A stretch of 64,000 nucleotides of DNA from Acidobacteriota bacterium. Its GTDB lineage: Bacteria; Acidobacteriota; Blastocatellia; Pyrinomonadales; Pyrinomonadaceae. Below are positions 54,681 to 64,000 of this stretch, in pieces. Position 1 is the stretch's first letter; each line of letters begins with the position of its first letter. The stretch spans positions 62,001 through 126,000 of the forward strand of contig JAHBSG010000001.1 in the NCBI GenBank assembly GCA_019639235.1. The letters run 5' to 3'. The notes below the pieces were generated by a model, which had not been told where the DNA came from, did not search any database, and was given only the letters and a program-made list of their open reading frames with translations. Both the position numbers and the translations under genes were made by a program.

Positions 54681-55367
54681 TTACTCGCCGCGGCGTGCAA
54701 CGTGTACCGAATGCCAAGGTCCGCGGTCAAGCGGTTCGAAGGCGGGCGAATCGACGAAAAGATCATCGTTTACCGGATTCATGTAGATCACGTAGGCATC
54801 ACGCGGATCTTCTGCCAGAGACCGTTCGAAGCTACGGATCACAGAACCGAAAAGTTCTCGGTTGAACGGGTTGAACAAGTAATAGACACTTGGCTCCCGC
54901 GGCAGAGCGTAGGTGGTCGCGTCTTCACAAACGCTCTCGAGATCGTTGCATGCGCGTTTGCGACGCGTGTACGACCGGATATTCTTTTCGGCTATCTCGT
55001 GCAGTTCGGTTGAAAATTCGATTCCGGTTATTTTCCTGAAGGGATAGTCCGCCGCAAGGAGTAGAGCACGGCCCATTCCTGATCCGAAATCAATGAAATG
55101 AAAGCGAGAAAAGTCGATATCGAGAGAGTCCATGACCGTTCGGAAGTACTTGGGTTCGGTACCGGCGTAAATGCCGCCGCCCTTTTTGTTAGGACTGTCG
55201 ATCTCGAGTTCGTCGAGTGTGACCTGCGGCATTGTCTTTACGCCATGGTACAGGTCGAACATATATCCCTTGAGATTAAATATTGGGCCTTGAAGACGCT
55301 TGTAAATAAATGATTCCCGGATAGCTTCACGCATGCGGGACGTGTTGCTGCTATTCATATTCTCCAT
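54681..55367 (-). CDS. SAM-dependent methyltransferase, class I
   Basis: The 228-residue enzyme has motif I FIDFGSGMGRALLLAADYPF, motif II around ITGIEFSTELHEIAEKN, and YYLFNPFNREL in the place of the catalytic loop. The N-terminal GGGIYAGTEPKYFRTVM block resembles DOT1-like or small-molecule methyltransferases found in polysaccharide clusters. A sugar substrate is likely from context. The start could be 55367 or Met4 or Met12. It begins 30 bases after the FemAB-like gene. Confidence 0.75.
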   Translation of the reverse strand: MENMNSSNTSRMREAIRESFIYKRLQGPIFNLKGYMFDLYHGVKTMPQVTLDELEIDSPNKKGGGIYAGTEPKYFRTVMDSLDIDFSRFHFIDFGSGMGRALLLAADYPFRKITGIEFSTELHEIAEKNIRSYTRRKRACNDLESVCEDATTYALPREPSVYYLFNPFNRELFGSVIRSFERSLAEDPRDAYVIYMNPVNDDLFVDSPAFEPLDRGPWHSVHVARRGE

Positions 55368-55397
55368 ATTGTAAAACTACAAGAACTTCCACACGCG

Positions 55398-56465
55398 TCA
55401 ATCTTTGCTCGCGTTCGAATCAGGGTTGATCGAACCGGAACGGATCCCGAGACCGCGTTTCGCCTTCTGCCTAAGATCGTTCGGGATGGCTCTGTAAAGG
55501 CCCAGGAACAAGCTCTTCGCATTGTTCTTGAACCGATTCGTCTTCAGCCAGGAAAGATCAGCCTGATACCTATATGTGTTGACGATCTCGCCACCGAATC
55601 TTTGCAGAAAGGTATGCGATCCGCCCATACTGAATTTGGGAAATCCCGAATCACACGCCCATTTTATCGATTCCCACATTAATAGGTCGTTCGGCTTCAA
55701 ATGCAGAAATTCCGGATCGGAATTATTCCCCGCATACTCGACAACGCCGCCACTGCTAAACCGAAAATAGCTAGCTGCGATCACACGCCCCTCGTGTTTC
55801 GCGACCAAAATCTTGCGGTTCTCTTTGAGCTGCCAAGCGCATTTCAGGTCGTCATACGGTGTCGGTGCGATCGACTTTGTCCGGCACCATGCGGCGTGGA
55901 TAGGATAGAGCTCTCTGAGTTCACTCTCGCTAGAAAGGTCTGCGATCTCCAAGTGAGACCGTTTCATCGCTTTCCGAAGATTGTTCCGACGCGATGGCGA
56001 AAACGAGCTAAAGATCTCATCGGCACCAACTGAAAGATCGAGAACCACGGTCCGCTCTTCGCCCTCCGAGATTCGCTCGCTAAAGCCAAGATCTTTCAAG
56101 CCGGGAATCGGTTCCCAAGAAAAAAGCGTGATCTCACTCAGATCTTTCGAGCCGGCCGCACGAAACCCATCGAAAAGCAGTCCTAACGACCCGCCATCAC
56201 GGGCGCCGGGTGCGATGGCGACCTGAGGCCTAACGAACATACCGCATTGAATTCCCGAGCCGAGAGACAGGCCCGTCGCGACCGCGGCGATTTCATCTGA
56301 ATCGTCGAAAACGAGCACCGCGAAAGGCATCTTATCCTTCCAGAATGGCTCACGAAAATAGGCGGGTGCCGAATAGTGGCTGGGAAATGAGACCCGTGAC
56401 AAGAAGCGATCCCACTTGTCTTCCGTTTCTCGGTTCGGATATTCTCTGAGCACCTCGAATCTCAT
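55398..56465 (-). CDS. FemAB-like GNAT acyltransferase
   Basis: The 355-residue protein has tandem GNAT-like halves, as in FemX and the exosortase-associated FemAB proteins. SFSPSRRNNLRKAMKRSHLEIA leads the second half. AAWCRTKSIAPTPYDDL, VAASYFRFSSGGVVEYAGNN and LLMWESIKWACDSGFPKFSMGGS follow. Such proteins transfer aminoacyl or acyl groups; a polysaccharide substituent is likely here. The start at MRFEVLREYPNRE is chosen; codons up to 56585 overlap the algD-like gene's end and are not protein-like. Confidence 0.85.
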   Translation of the reverse strand: MRFEVLREYPNRETEDKWDRFLSRVSFPSHYSAPAYFREPFWKDKMPFAVLVFDDSDEIAAVATGLSLGSGIQCGMFVRPQVAIAPGARDGGSLGLLFDGFRAAGSKDLSEITLFSWEPIPGLKDLGFSERISEGEERTVVLDLSVGADEIFSSFSPSRRNNLRKAMKRSHLEIADLSSESELRELYPIHAAWCRTKSIAPTPYDDLKCAWQLKENRKILVAKHEGRVIAASYFRFSSGGVVEYAGNNSDPEFLHLKPNDLLMWESIKWACDSGFPKFSMGGSHTFLQRFGGEIVNTYRYQADLSWLKTNRFKNNAKSLFLGLYRAIPNDLRQKAKRGLGIRSGSINPDSNASKD

Positions 56466-56575
56466 CGTATTCTGCGATCGCTTGTTTGAACGTCTGACGG
56501 GCGTCTTGCTCGTTCCTCTTATCTCGCTCGGACAGCAGTTATTCGGAGCAGCGGCTGGTGTATCCCGGAAAAATA

Positions 56576-57889
56576 CTACCAGCAAATGCCGCGATAACCA
56601 TCGCTCGAGATATTTTCGTCGAGGATGCGTACGAGGTCGATCACCACGCGGTCGCCATCTGCGGCCCGAGCCACTGTTTTGAATTCGTCGCTCTTGTTGC
56701 CGATGACGATGACTTGGGAATGCTCTACCACCTCGGCGACCGTTTCTGCCATTAGTCTTGAGATGTGCGGGATCTCTTGCTCGATGTATTCCTTATTTGC
56801 CCCGACCAGCCGGGCGAGCGAAACCTCTTTGTCATAGAGCCGCACGTCGTAGCCCTTGCCTATCATTCGCTCGATCACGCTGACCACCGGCGACTCACGA
56901 AGATCGTCGGTCCCGGCCTTGAAAGCGAACCCGAGGAAGCCGATGCTTTTTTTGCCGGTCCTTACGATCATATTTACGGCACGTTCGATCTGGAGAAGGT
57001 TGCTTTCAAGCGTTGCCTCAAGAACCGGTACGGGAACATCGAGCTGGCGCGCCTTGTATGTTAGGGCTCGAAGGTCTTTCGGCAGGCACGAACCGCCAAA
57101 CGCGAATCCGGGCTTGAGGTAATAGGGCGAAAGGTTCAATTTCGTGTCCTTTACGAAGACCTCCATCACCTCGTGGCTATCGATGCCTGATTCTTTGCAG
57201 ATATTTCCTATCTCGTTCGCAAAAGCGACCTTCAGCCCATGAAAGCAGTTGCAGGCATATTTGACCATCTCGGCCGCTTTGACAGAGGTCAGGTGAAGCG
57301 GAGCGTCGATGTTCTTGTACATTTCGGCGAGCCGTTCTGCCGCTTCCGGCTGATCGGAACCGATCAGCGTGAACGGCGGGGCATAGAAATCCTTGATCGA
57401 ACTCCCCTCGCGAAGAAACTCCGGATTAACGCAAAGATCGAAGTCGGTTCCAGCCAGCTTTCCGGAAGTTCGCTCTAGAGCCGGTTTAACCAGGGATTCG
57501 ATGGTGCCGGGAAGCATCGTGCTCCGCATAACGACCAAATGGCGGTCACTCTTTTCGGCGATCGCTGACCCGATCTGCTCACTGACGCGCTCAACGTAGT
57601 CCAGCTTCAGCGAGCCGTTGTCGTTTGAGGGCGTGCCGACGCAGACCAGTGAAATATCTGTGTCCGCCACTGCCTCATCCGTATCCGCGGTCGCTCGCAG
57701 CCGCCCTTCAGCGACCATTTTCGCGGTCAACTCGGCGATACCTTCCTCAACGATCGGAGATCGGCCCTCATTGATCAATGCGACCTTTGTCGGATTGACG
57801 TCGACACCAATGACATCGTGCCCCTCCGCCGCCAAACACGCCGCCGAAACCGCCCCAACGTAACCAAGTCCAAAAACGCTTATTCTCAT
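56576..57889 (-). CDS. Nucleotide-sugar 6-dehydrogenase, AlgD (GDP-mannose) type
   Basis: This NAD-dependent enzyme oxidises C6 of a nucleotide sugar to a uronic acid. The 437 residues start MRISVFGLGYVGAVSAACLA, with the catalytic Cys in FAFGGSCLPKDLRALTYKAR and the C-terminal FLGFAFKAGTDDLRESP. AFGGSCLPKD and the overall length favour AlgD (GDP-mannose) over UDP-glucose dehydrogenase. With two epimerases nearby, UDP-ManNAc is another possible substrate. It begins 3 bases after the GT-C-like gene stops; the FemAB-like gene follows after 110 bases. Confidence 0.9.
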   Translation of the reverse strand: MRISVFGLGYVGAVSAACLAAEGHDVIGVDVNPTKVALINEGRSPIVEEGIAELTAKMVAEGRLRATADTDEAVADTDISLVCVGTPSNDNGSLKLDYVERVSEQIGSAIAEKSDRHLVVMRSTMLPGTIESLVKPALERTSGKLAGTDFDLCVNPEFLREGSSIKDFYAPPFTLIGSDQPEAAERLAEMYKNIDAPLHLTSVKAAEMVKYACNCFHGLKVAFANEIGNICKESGIDSHEVMEVFVKDTKLNLSPYYLKPGFAFGGSCLPKDLRALTYKARQLDVPVPVLEATLESNLLQIERAVNMIVRTGKKSIGFLGFAFKAGTDDLRESPVVSVIERMIGKGYDVRLYDKEVSLARLVGANKEYIEQEIPHISRLMAETVAEVVEHSQVIVIGNKSDEFKTVARAADGDRVVIDLVRILDENISSDGYRGICW

Positions 57890-57892
57890 CTA

Positions 57893-59362
57893 TCACTTCC
57901 GGTTGCCCGACGTTTTTCGGAGAATCAGGATATCGCCAGACTCCGCGATAATAGTACCCCGCATCGCCAACTGATTGCGAACATCATCCGAGACTCTAAA
58001 GGCCCAAACGTGATCATATTCCGAAAGTATTTGATCCCACTCGCCAAGATTGTTCATCGAAAGCTCGGCATAAGGCTGGGCGGCCCTAAACACCAGCGGC
58101 TGCTGTCCTCGAATTGCGAACAACCGCGGCCAGATCACACCGCGGTCAATGTTCGCCAGGCCGATCGACAAAAAACGAATTCTTTCCGTTTTCGGTGTGG
58201 CCGAAAGGTATCCGTCGCCATAGGTTACGTAAGTCATCGAGTTCGGCGGAAGGTTCTTATACATCTCGGCCACGTTAAGCAGGTCTTTGCTCATCCCGTG
58301 CCAGCGAAAGGCGACGACACTCTGTCTAATTCCAAGCAGAGCAACAAATACAAGGGCGAAAACGAAATGATTCCGAACGGGCTGCTTTGTATCAAATGCT
58401 AGAAACAATAGACAAAACGCCGGGAGGATTATCCTTGAATCTGCATCTCCTGCCGTGAACAAGTTGGTCGGGGCCGGGAGAAATAGAATGAAGAAGGTGA
58501 CCGCTACGAAAAGAAGAGGTCTACTGATGGCCGATCCACCTCTAAACAAAAGAAACACGACCCCGGCAAAGACAACGCTGTAGCAGATGAGATCGATCGC
58601 CGGATCATAGCTCAAGAAGGGGCCGAACGAGACGATGATCTTTTTCCACGCACCTTCCCATTCCATCTTGCCCATAGTGCCGGACCCGCGAATGAACAAG
58701 AGAAAAGCGATCGACGGTAATACAAACAGTGACGCGTCTGCAAGCCACTTCTTGAAGCTTCGTTCACCGACTCCCTTTGCGAATGTCTGAAAAAGATTAT
58801 AGAAAATGATGGCGAGTGCTAGGAACGCAAAGGAAGAAAGATGCGAAAGGTAAACACAGGCAACTAAGACAAGCAGTACAAGATAGCCGCGCTTGAACAT
58901 CGATTCACGCCAGCGAAGCCATAGCCCAAATGTGACCAAGAACACGGCCACGCTGAGAACATAATTCAGGTAGCCGTAGAAGAATGTTCCGCCGTAAAGA
59001 AAGAAAGGGGCGATCAAGGAGGTTACGGTTGGGTAACGCCCGTGAACGGCGGACGCTATGATCTGGCAACCAACGAAAAAAAGGACCGCAACTACGCTCA
59101 GGAAGATCTTGAACGCCGTCCAGATACCGACGAGACGGGCAAGCGGGACCAGGATAAGGTCCATGCCCATGTTCGGGATCGGTTCGTAAAGGACCTCAAA
59201 ATGCCGTTGAAAGAACTCGTTCTGGTCGTAGTTCAGGAGAACGTTTATCCTCGCGGCGTGATTCGGAAGGTCGACCAACGGCGGCACGTCAACGACCCAA
59301 ATCGGTGCGACCATGAGGAACAGCACGAGTGCAATAAGAAGATTTTGATGCGACGGTTTCAT
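57893..59362 (-). CDS. Polytopic membrane protein, GT-C-like
   Basis: The roughly 489-residue protein has 10-12 membrane helices and a short hydrophilic C-terminal domain. The first loop PPLVDLPNHAARINVLLN, with Asp and His near a membrane boundary, matches the donor-binding loop of GT-C/PMT-type transferases that use lipid-linked sugars. The start at MKPSHQNLL (59362) avoids overlap; a GTG at 59413 would overlap the upstream gene by 20 bases. It probably adds a sugar outside the membrane. Confidence 0.7.
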   Translation of the reverse strand: MKPSHQNLLIALVLFLMVAPIWVVDVPPLVDLPNHAARINVLLNYDQNEFFQRHFEVLYEPIPNMGMDLILVPLARLVGIWTAFKIFLSVVAVLFFVGCQIIASAVHGRYPTVTSLIAPFFLYGGTFFYGYLNYVLSVAVFLVTFGLWLRWRESMFKRGYLVLLVLVACVYLSHLSSFAFLALAIIFYNLFQTFAKGVGERSFKKWLADASLFVLPSIAFLLFIRGSGTMGKMEWEGAWKKIIVSFGPFLSYDPAIDLICYSVVFAGVVFLLFRGGSAISRPLLFVAVTFFILFLPAPTNLFTAGDADSRIILPAFCLLFLAFDTKQPVRNHFVFALVFVALLGIRQSVVAFRWHGMSKDLLNVAEMYKNLPPNSMTYVTYGDGYLSATPKTERIRFLSIGLANIDRGVIWPRLFAIRGQQPLVFRAAQPYAELSMNNLGEWDQILSEYDHVWAFRVSDDVRNQLAMRGTIIAESGDILILRKTSGNRK

Positions 59363-59393
59363 TCGGCGAACGTTCAAGGAACGCGGGTGCCTG

Positions 59394-60935
59394 CTATGGT
59401 TCGAGATTGGCACTTTTGGGCGTCGGTTCCGGGGATCTCCTCATGAAGATCTGGTAATGTGACCGGTCATACATAAGTTCATATTCGAGTTCGAGCGTCC
59501 GCATGACATGGGAATAGACCTCCGGCGTGCTTCTTCGCCTGCCGTCCAACGCTTCTTCATAAACTTCTTCAATGACGAAAAATCTCGGCAACCGGCCTCG
59601 CTCAAATCCGAGCCAGTGGTCGTCCACCACCTGTCCTTCGAAGCCAAGAGCGAAAGCCAGCTCCGCGCTTCCGCAGGCGACATCCCCGGGCTGAGCATTG
59701 GACTTTATGAACTCGGCAGCAGGAGTGAACTGATTCGCATATCCGTTCGTTCGCATTTTGAGCACAAGGCCTCCGGCCTGAAGAGCGAGAACAACGAAAA
59801 TCAACCCGGAGGCAGCAAGCTTGCCGAAACTAGATCGGCGGAAAAGATGGACCATTGCGACCGCCAAAATGATGGAATAGATCGGGACGATGTTGAGCAG
59901 ATAGTAGCTAAGCTTTTGACCGTCGAGAAGCGTCATTATAACGAAGAAGATCGCTAAAAGGACCAGGACGATATGCGTTCCGCGGCAAGATCTCAATTGC
60001 CTAGTGGAAAGAACTATGCCGAGTCCGATCAGGTAAGCAAACAGAACGAGGCTCTTTAACCAGACCGGCCCGCTCGAGCCGGCCGAATGCGAGGCGAGCC
60101 CGTAGGCAACAACGTATCGTTCAGTGATCTCCTTTGTGATCGCGGAGACGGGGTCCGCCAGCAAAGCTAACCTTCCGCCGTCTTGGGCGTTACCCCCAAA
60201 TTGGATCATGAACAGTTCAGGGGCTTGCATGATATACGCACCCCAAGCGATGGCTCCGATAAAGTAGGGCAAGAATGAGAGCAAAACGGTACGCAATGAA
60301 AGCTTGGAACGGTCGAAATAGACAACGATGAACCAGAATGCAAAGAAATAGATGATGCCCAGAAAATGCGTAAGGCCGGAAAGTACGACCAGTGTTTGCC
60401 CGACAAGTAATGCTACGGGAACGTTCTTCTCTCGCAATAGGAAATAAGCACCAAGGGCCGCCCAGCCGAACGCGGTACAAATGATATCCATTCGCCCGAA
60501 CGAGCCTCCCATCACAACCACGTAATCGAACGAAAGTAATGCGGCAGTCAGCATGGCGACGGCTTCGTCGTTGAATAAACCGCGCGTAAAGAAAAACACC
60601 GCGGCGATCAGGATAAGCCCGAAGACCGTTGAAAGCGTCCGCATCGAAAACAAGCTGAAGCCGACCAACCGGTACCATCCGGCCTGAAGCGGATAGTAGA
60701 GCGGAGCTGTCCAATAGGTGTATCTGTCGATTCCTTCGCGGTAGCCGCGGGGTTCGAGTACTAAGGTGCCGGGCTTGCCGTGAAATGCGAGGTTGTATCC
60801 GGCACCGGCAAACCAGCCTTCGTCGCTCCAAGGCCGTTTTGTGAGGCTGGTGCCGACGCATAGTGCGGCGAAGACCACCAGAAGCACAGGTAGGATCCAA
60901 CGAGGCCGAAGTTTTCTCGAAACGCCGTCTGGCAT
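59394..60935 (-). CDS. GT39-family glycosyltransferase
   Basis: The 513-residue membrane transferase of the PMT/ArnT type has about 11 helices and the SDEGWFAGAGYNLAFHG loop, where the DE pair is catalytic in this family. YYPLQAGWYRLVGF and later YYLLNIVPIYSIILA segments are typical. It uses an undecaprenyl- or similar lipid-linked sugar donor on the outer face of the membrane. It is followed by another GT-C-like gene, suggesting a two-step modification. Confidence 0.85.
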   Translation of the reverse strand: MPDGVSRKLRPRWILPVLLVVFAALCVGTSLTKRPWSDEGWFAGAGYNLAFHGKPGTLVLEPRGYREGIDRYTYWTAPLYYPLQAGWYRLVGFSLFSMRTLSTVFGLILIAAVFFFTRGLFNDEAVAMLTAALLSFDYVVVMGGSFGRMDIICTAFGWAALGAYFLLREKNVPVALLVGQTLVVLSGLTHFLGIIYFFAFWFIVVYFDRSKLSLRTVLLSFLPYFIGAIAWGAYIMQAPELFMIQFGGNAQDGGRLALLADPVSAITKEITERYVVAYGLASHSAGSSGPVWLKSLVLFAYLIGLGIVLSTRQLRSCRGTHIVLVLLAIFFVIMTLLDGQKLSYYLLNIVPIYSIILAVAMVHLFRRSSFGKLAASGLIFVVLALQAGGLVLKMRTNGYANQFTPAAEFIKSNAQPGDVACGSAELAFALGFEGQVVDDHWLGFERGRLPRFFVIEEVYEEALDGRRRSTPEVYSHVMRTLELEYELMYDRSHYQIFMRRSPEPTPKSANLEP

Positions 60936-61004
60936 AGGTGATGTCGAGCGATCCGAGTAAAACGAAGTCGGTCAGCTCGGAAAGAAGAATGCATTCGATC
61001 GCAT

Positions 61005-62282
61005 CTAGCGAACTTGACCGACCGACCGGGCTTGCAGGTGACCGATGGATTCAGACTCTGCCGCGGCGTCTTTTCGTGTATCGATAACGTCCACGACAAT
61101 GTCCTCAAACTGCTTCGCGATCGAACGCCAGCCGAACTTGTCCCGGACAACGCGACACGCGGTTTCGGCGGTCTTGCTGGCCATTTGACGGTCCTGCAAG
61201 AGCGAAATTACACATCGGCTGAACGTGTCCGGTGAATCGCGCAGGACGATCTCATTTCCATCGGTTACCGGGAGGCCTTCGGCTCCGACCGTTGTTGAAA
61301 CAACGGGTAGGCCCATTGCCATTGCTTCGAAGATCTTCAGCCGCGTTCCGCCGCCGATGCGTATTGGGACGACGAAAACGGCTGCCTCGCGCATATATGG
61401 GCGTACGTCATCGACCCGGCCCGTAACCCTAATCGCCGTGTCGCGCTTAGCGAGTTCCAGCAGGTCCGGGAAGGGATCGCGGCCGACAACAGTAAACGTC
61501 GCCTCCGGCACCTCTTGTTTGATCAGCGGAAAAATCTCTTTTATGAACCATCGAACAGCATCGCTATTCGGCAACCAATCCATTGAGCCGGTAAAGACAA
61601 TGTTGGGTTTCGTTGTCCGATCGCCGTTGGCCGGCGTAAAGTAATCGGTATCGACTCCCGTCCCGATGTCGAACACCCGGCCATGCCCATAATCGTTTCT
61701 GAAGACCTCAGCATCATCTTTTGATACTGCTACGACCGCATCGAAACGCGAGCAAGCTTGCTTTTCAAATGCCACTGCACGATGCCACTGTGACCGGAGA
61801 TAAGCCCGCTTCCCGAAATTGTTTGCGACCTGATAATGGCGTTTCCAGATCATAGCTTCGACGTTGTGTTGAAAAAGTAACGTCGGGATGTTGATCTCGT
61901 CCGGTAAGTTGATCGCCGGGTGCAGAAAGTCGCAAACGAGTATATCGTGTGCATTTTCAGCCAGTACATCCTCGATCTTCTGCCGCATCGCCGGGGAATG
62001 ATATTTGGCGATGAAGTATGGAAGTTCAGAGAAGAGATTGCCCGCGATCTCGGCGTAAAAGCGAGGGTTAAATTTGGGGGCAACAGAATGGGGAACCGTG
62101 ATCAAATTACTGCAATACTCGTTCGAGAGATCACGTGCGTCCGGAGCTGCGTTTCCATCGTCGAGCGTTAGGTACGTGATCTCGTGTTCTTTCCGAAGTT
62201 CCTTCAGCATCTGATACGTGCGTATCCGCCCGCCCTTATCGACCGGGTGCAGAAGTTCAGTTTTTAGCCAAAGGATCTTCAT
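61005..62282 (-). CDS. Glycosyltransferase, GT4 type (exosortase-cluster-like)
   Basis: The 425-residue protein has GT-B halves. PVDKGGRIRTYQMLKELR near the N-terminus is a typical donor/acceptor loop, and the C-terminal half holds GSMDWLPNSDAVRWF, PIRIGGGTRLKIFEAMAMG and LPVVSTTVGAEGLPV. The E-x7-E-like donor motif lies in RLKIFEAMAMG. Its pattern resembles the sugar transferases tied to EpsH/exosortase loci. It begins 8 bases after the asparagine-synthase gene. Confidence 0.85.
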   Translation of the reverse strand: MKILWLKTELLHPVDKGGRIRTYQMLKELRKEHEITYLTLDDGNAAPDARDLSNEYCSNLITVPHSVAPKFNPRFYAEIAGNLFSELPYFIAKYHSPAMRQKIEDVLAENAHDILVCDFLHPAINLPDEINIPTLLFQHNVEAMIWKRHYQVANNFGKRAYLRSQWHRAVAFEKQACSRFDAVVAVSKDDAEVFRNDYGHGRVFDIGTGVDTDYFTPANGDRTTKPNIVFTGSMDWLPNSDAVRWFIKEIFPLIKQEVPEATFTVVGRDPFPDLLELAKRDTAIRVTGRVDDVRPYMREAAVFVVPIRIGGGTRLKIFEAMAMGLPVVSTTVGAEGLPVTDGNEIVLRDSPDTFSRCVISLLQDRQMASKTAETACRVVRDKFGWRSIAKQFEDIVVDVIDTRKDAAAESESIGHLQARSVGQVR

Positions 62283-62290
62283 TAAATATT

Positions 62291-64000
62291 CTATGCGGTC
62301 GATTCGCCTTCGATCATAGTACGCTGCCAGATCTCAAGGTTGATGAGCGACCATAGACGCTCGTCGTGATTCTCGCCCGTCATGTGCCGTTCGACGATCT
62401 GCCGTACCTCCGTCGGTTCGAATAGGCCTCTTGAGAGCGATCGCTCCGAGAGAACATACTCATCTACAAGATGCCGGAATTCACCCCGAAACCATTTGCC
62501 GATCGGGACGGGAAATCCCATTTTCCCGCGAGTGAGTATCTCGTCGGGCAAAACGCCTTCCATTGCCTTGCGCAGAACATACTTGGTCGTTCGTCCTCGC
62601 AGCTTCATCCGGTTCGGCATGGCGGCCGTGAACTCGACCAGCTTGTGGTCCAGGAACGGCACACGGCTCTCGATCGAGGCCGCCATCGACATTTGGTCCT
62701 GCTTCATCAGCAGCTCCTGCAGGTACGTCTTTGTATCTGCGTACAGCATCTTGTCAAGCAGATCGTTCGAATGAACCGATGCAAAAACGCTCGACATCTC
62801 TCGGTAAGGGTCGGCCGAACCGTTGAGAAGCTCTTTCGTTCCCGGTGAAAGCAGGTGATCCTGCATTGTCCGCGAAAAGACCGCGAAGTTGTCAAAATAC
62901 ATCGATTCGATCGTCGGTTCCACACAAAGGAAGCTTTTCCTTAAACGATGACGGAGCCTTGAGCCGGCCGGAAGGCCTTCGATCGCCGTTTCGACTACGG
63001 CCCGAAGCGGCCGCGATGTTATACCATGGTAGCGACTCCCCAATCGCAGGTTAGAAAGCGTCATCCAATAGCGGCCGTACCCTGCCAAGCTCTCGTCACT
63101 CCCTTCTCCCGTGAGCACGACTTTCACATTCTCCGCCGCGAGTTTCGAAACAAAATAGAGAGCGATACTTGAAGGGTGAGCGATCGGCTCGTCCTCGTGC
63201 CAGATGAGTTTTGGCAGTGCGGAAAAGAATTCTTCGGGCGCGACCGTTATTTCGTGGTGGTCTGTGGCGAAACGCTCGGCGACCAGTCGTGCATAGCGAA
63301 GCTCATTCGCCTCGCGTTCGGCAAATGCCACCGAGAATGTTTTTATCGGGCTATCTACAAGCTCGGACATTACGGCAGCGATCGCACTCGAGTCGATCCC
63401 GCCCGAGAGAAACATCCCGAGCGGGACATCGGACATAAGCCGTAACCGAACCGACTCGCGAAACAACTCCGACCAATCGCGGACCCAATCAGCATCCGAT
63501 CGGGGATCGTCAGTATTCCGTTCAAAGGAGACATCCCAAAACTGTCTTATTGATATCTTCTCGTCCTTGACCGTGAGAGTATGACCGGGAAGAAGCCTCT
63601 TGACGCCCGCAAACAGTGTAAGTTCGCCCGAAGGGGCGTGGTTCGCCAGATAATCCGTTAGGGCCCGCATCTCTAGCTCAGGCCGCAACGCATTTGCGGC
63701 GAGTAGAGCCTTTATTTCCGACCCGAAATAGAAACTGCCGTCTTCCGATTGTGCATAATAGAGCGGCTTTACGCCTAAGCGGTCTCGGGCGATGAAAAGC
63801 TCCTCGCTTCGGGTGTCCCAGATCGCAAATGAGAACATCCCTCGAAACCGTTCCACTGCCGCGGGGCCGTAGGCTTCGTATGCCCGGAGAATTGTCTCGG
63901 TGTCGGAAGTCGTCCGAAAAGCAAAGCCGCGTTGTTCGAGTTCGGGACGAAGCTCAAGGTGGTTATAAACCTCGCCGTTGTAGACGATCACTAGCGACCG
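62291..64000 (-). CDS. asnB: Asparagine synthase (glutamine-hydrolysing), 5' end outside the window
   Basis: The frame is open to the window edge (first codons RSLVIVYNGEVYNH), so the N-terminal Cys and about 70 residues are missing. The glutaminase domain shows YNGEVYN and SDTETILRAYEAYG. The synthetase domain has SGGIDSSAIAAVMSE as the ATP pyrophosphatase loop and LTGEGSDESLAGYGRY. Homologues in exosortase/EPS clusters (XrtA-associated amidotransferases) probably aminate a polysaccharide or its precursor instead of Asp. The end at 62291 is real (GESTA then stop). Confidence 0.9.
   Translation of the reverse strand, partial: RSLVIVYNGEVYNHLELRPELEQRGFAFRTTSDTETILRAYEAYGPAAVERFRGMFSFAIWDTRSEELFIARDRLGVKPLYYAQSEDGSFYFGSEIKALLAANALRPELEMRALTDYLANHAPSGELTLFAGVKRLLPGHTLTVKDEKISIRQFWDVSFERNTDDPRSDADWVRDWSELFRESVRLRLMSDVPLGMFLSGGIDSSAIAAVMSELVDSPIKTFSVAFAEREANELRYARLVAERFATDHHEITVAPEEFFSALPKLIWHEDEPIAHPSSIALYFVSKLAAENVKVVLTGEGSDESLAGYGRYWMTLSNLRLGSRYHGITSRPLRAVVETAIEGLPAGSRLRHRLRKSFLCVEPTIESMYFDNFAVFSRTMQDHLLSPGTKELLNGSADPYREMSSVFASVHSNDLLDKMLYADTKTYLQELLMKQDQMSMAASIESRVPFLDHKLVEFTAAMPNRMKLRGRTTKYVLRKAMEGVLPDEILTRGKMGFPVPIGKWFRGEFRHLVDEYVLSERSLSRGLFEPTEVRQIVERHMTGENHDERLWSLINLEIWQRTMIEGESTA

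Overview
The window looks like a chromosomal piece of an Acidobacteriota genome, probably Blastocatellia (Pyrinomonadaceae-like). This is inferred from gene content and style, not from a search. The clues are a C25 (gingipain-type) peptidase, a VCBS-type beta-helix exoprotein, tandem zinc-ribbon membrane proteins with a shared C-terminal tail, a deoxyhypusine-synthase-like gene beside speA, and intergenic DNA full of short imperfect repeats. No phage, insertion sequence or CRISPR array was seen.

Positions 1-14,650 are housekeeping and scattered single genes: a 5'-truncated gamma-glutamyltransferase, two zinc-ribbon membrane proteins, a DinB-like protein, an OB-fold-like lipoprotein, aconitase, a secreted C25 peptidase, tRNA-Arg(CCG), and a leftward series mltG - HAD phosphatase - cyclophilin - dtd - lipoprotein cyclophilin. 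Glycine C-acetyltransferase (kbl) follows on the other strand.

Positions 14,676-18,373 hold the classical translation operon thrS-infC-rpmI-rplT on the minus strand, with tRNA-Val(GAC) upstream. infC appears to start at a rare AUC codon, and thrS has an inverted repeat directly before its start. Positions 18,481-23,620 carry DUF4286, an arginase-superfamily protein, a 66-residue protein, a TPR exoprotein, a 1.3 kb repeat-rich gap, thpR and a glutathione peroxidase.

Positions 23,651-40,920 contain an SPFH protein, threonine ammonia-lyase, a polyamine pair (speA plus DHS-like), a type IV pilin-like protein, an unknown membrane protein, lon-engB (overlapping), rho, glgA, GNAT, purA, GNAT and tRNA-Lys(UUU).

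Positions 40,924-64,000 form one large extracellular polysaccharide region: two NodB deacetylases (one fused to a GT2 glycosyltransferase), an FAD oxidoreductase, two UDP-GlcNAc 2-epimerases, a beta-helix/VCBS protein, two GT4-like transferases, YdcF, a methyltransferase, a FemAB-like acyltransferase, an AlgD-type sugar dehydrogenase, two polytopic GT-C-like proteins and an asparagine synthase that runs off the window. This combination resembles the EPS clusters linked to the exosortase (XrtA/PEP-CTERM) system, but no exosortase is visible here. One gene in the region (50,905-52,287) has visibly different base use and sits behind an 11-bp inverted repeat.
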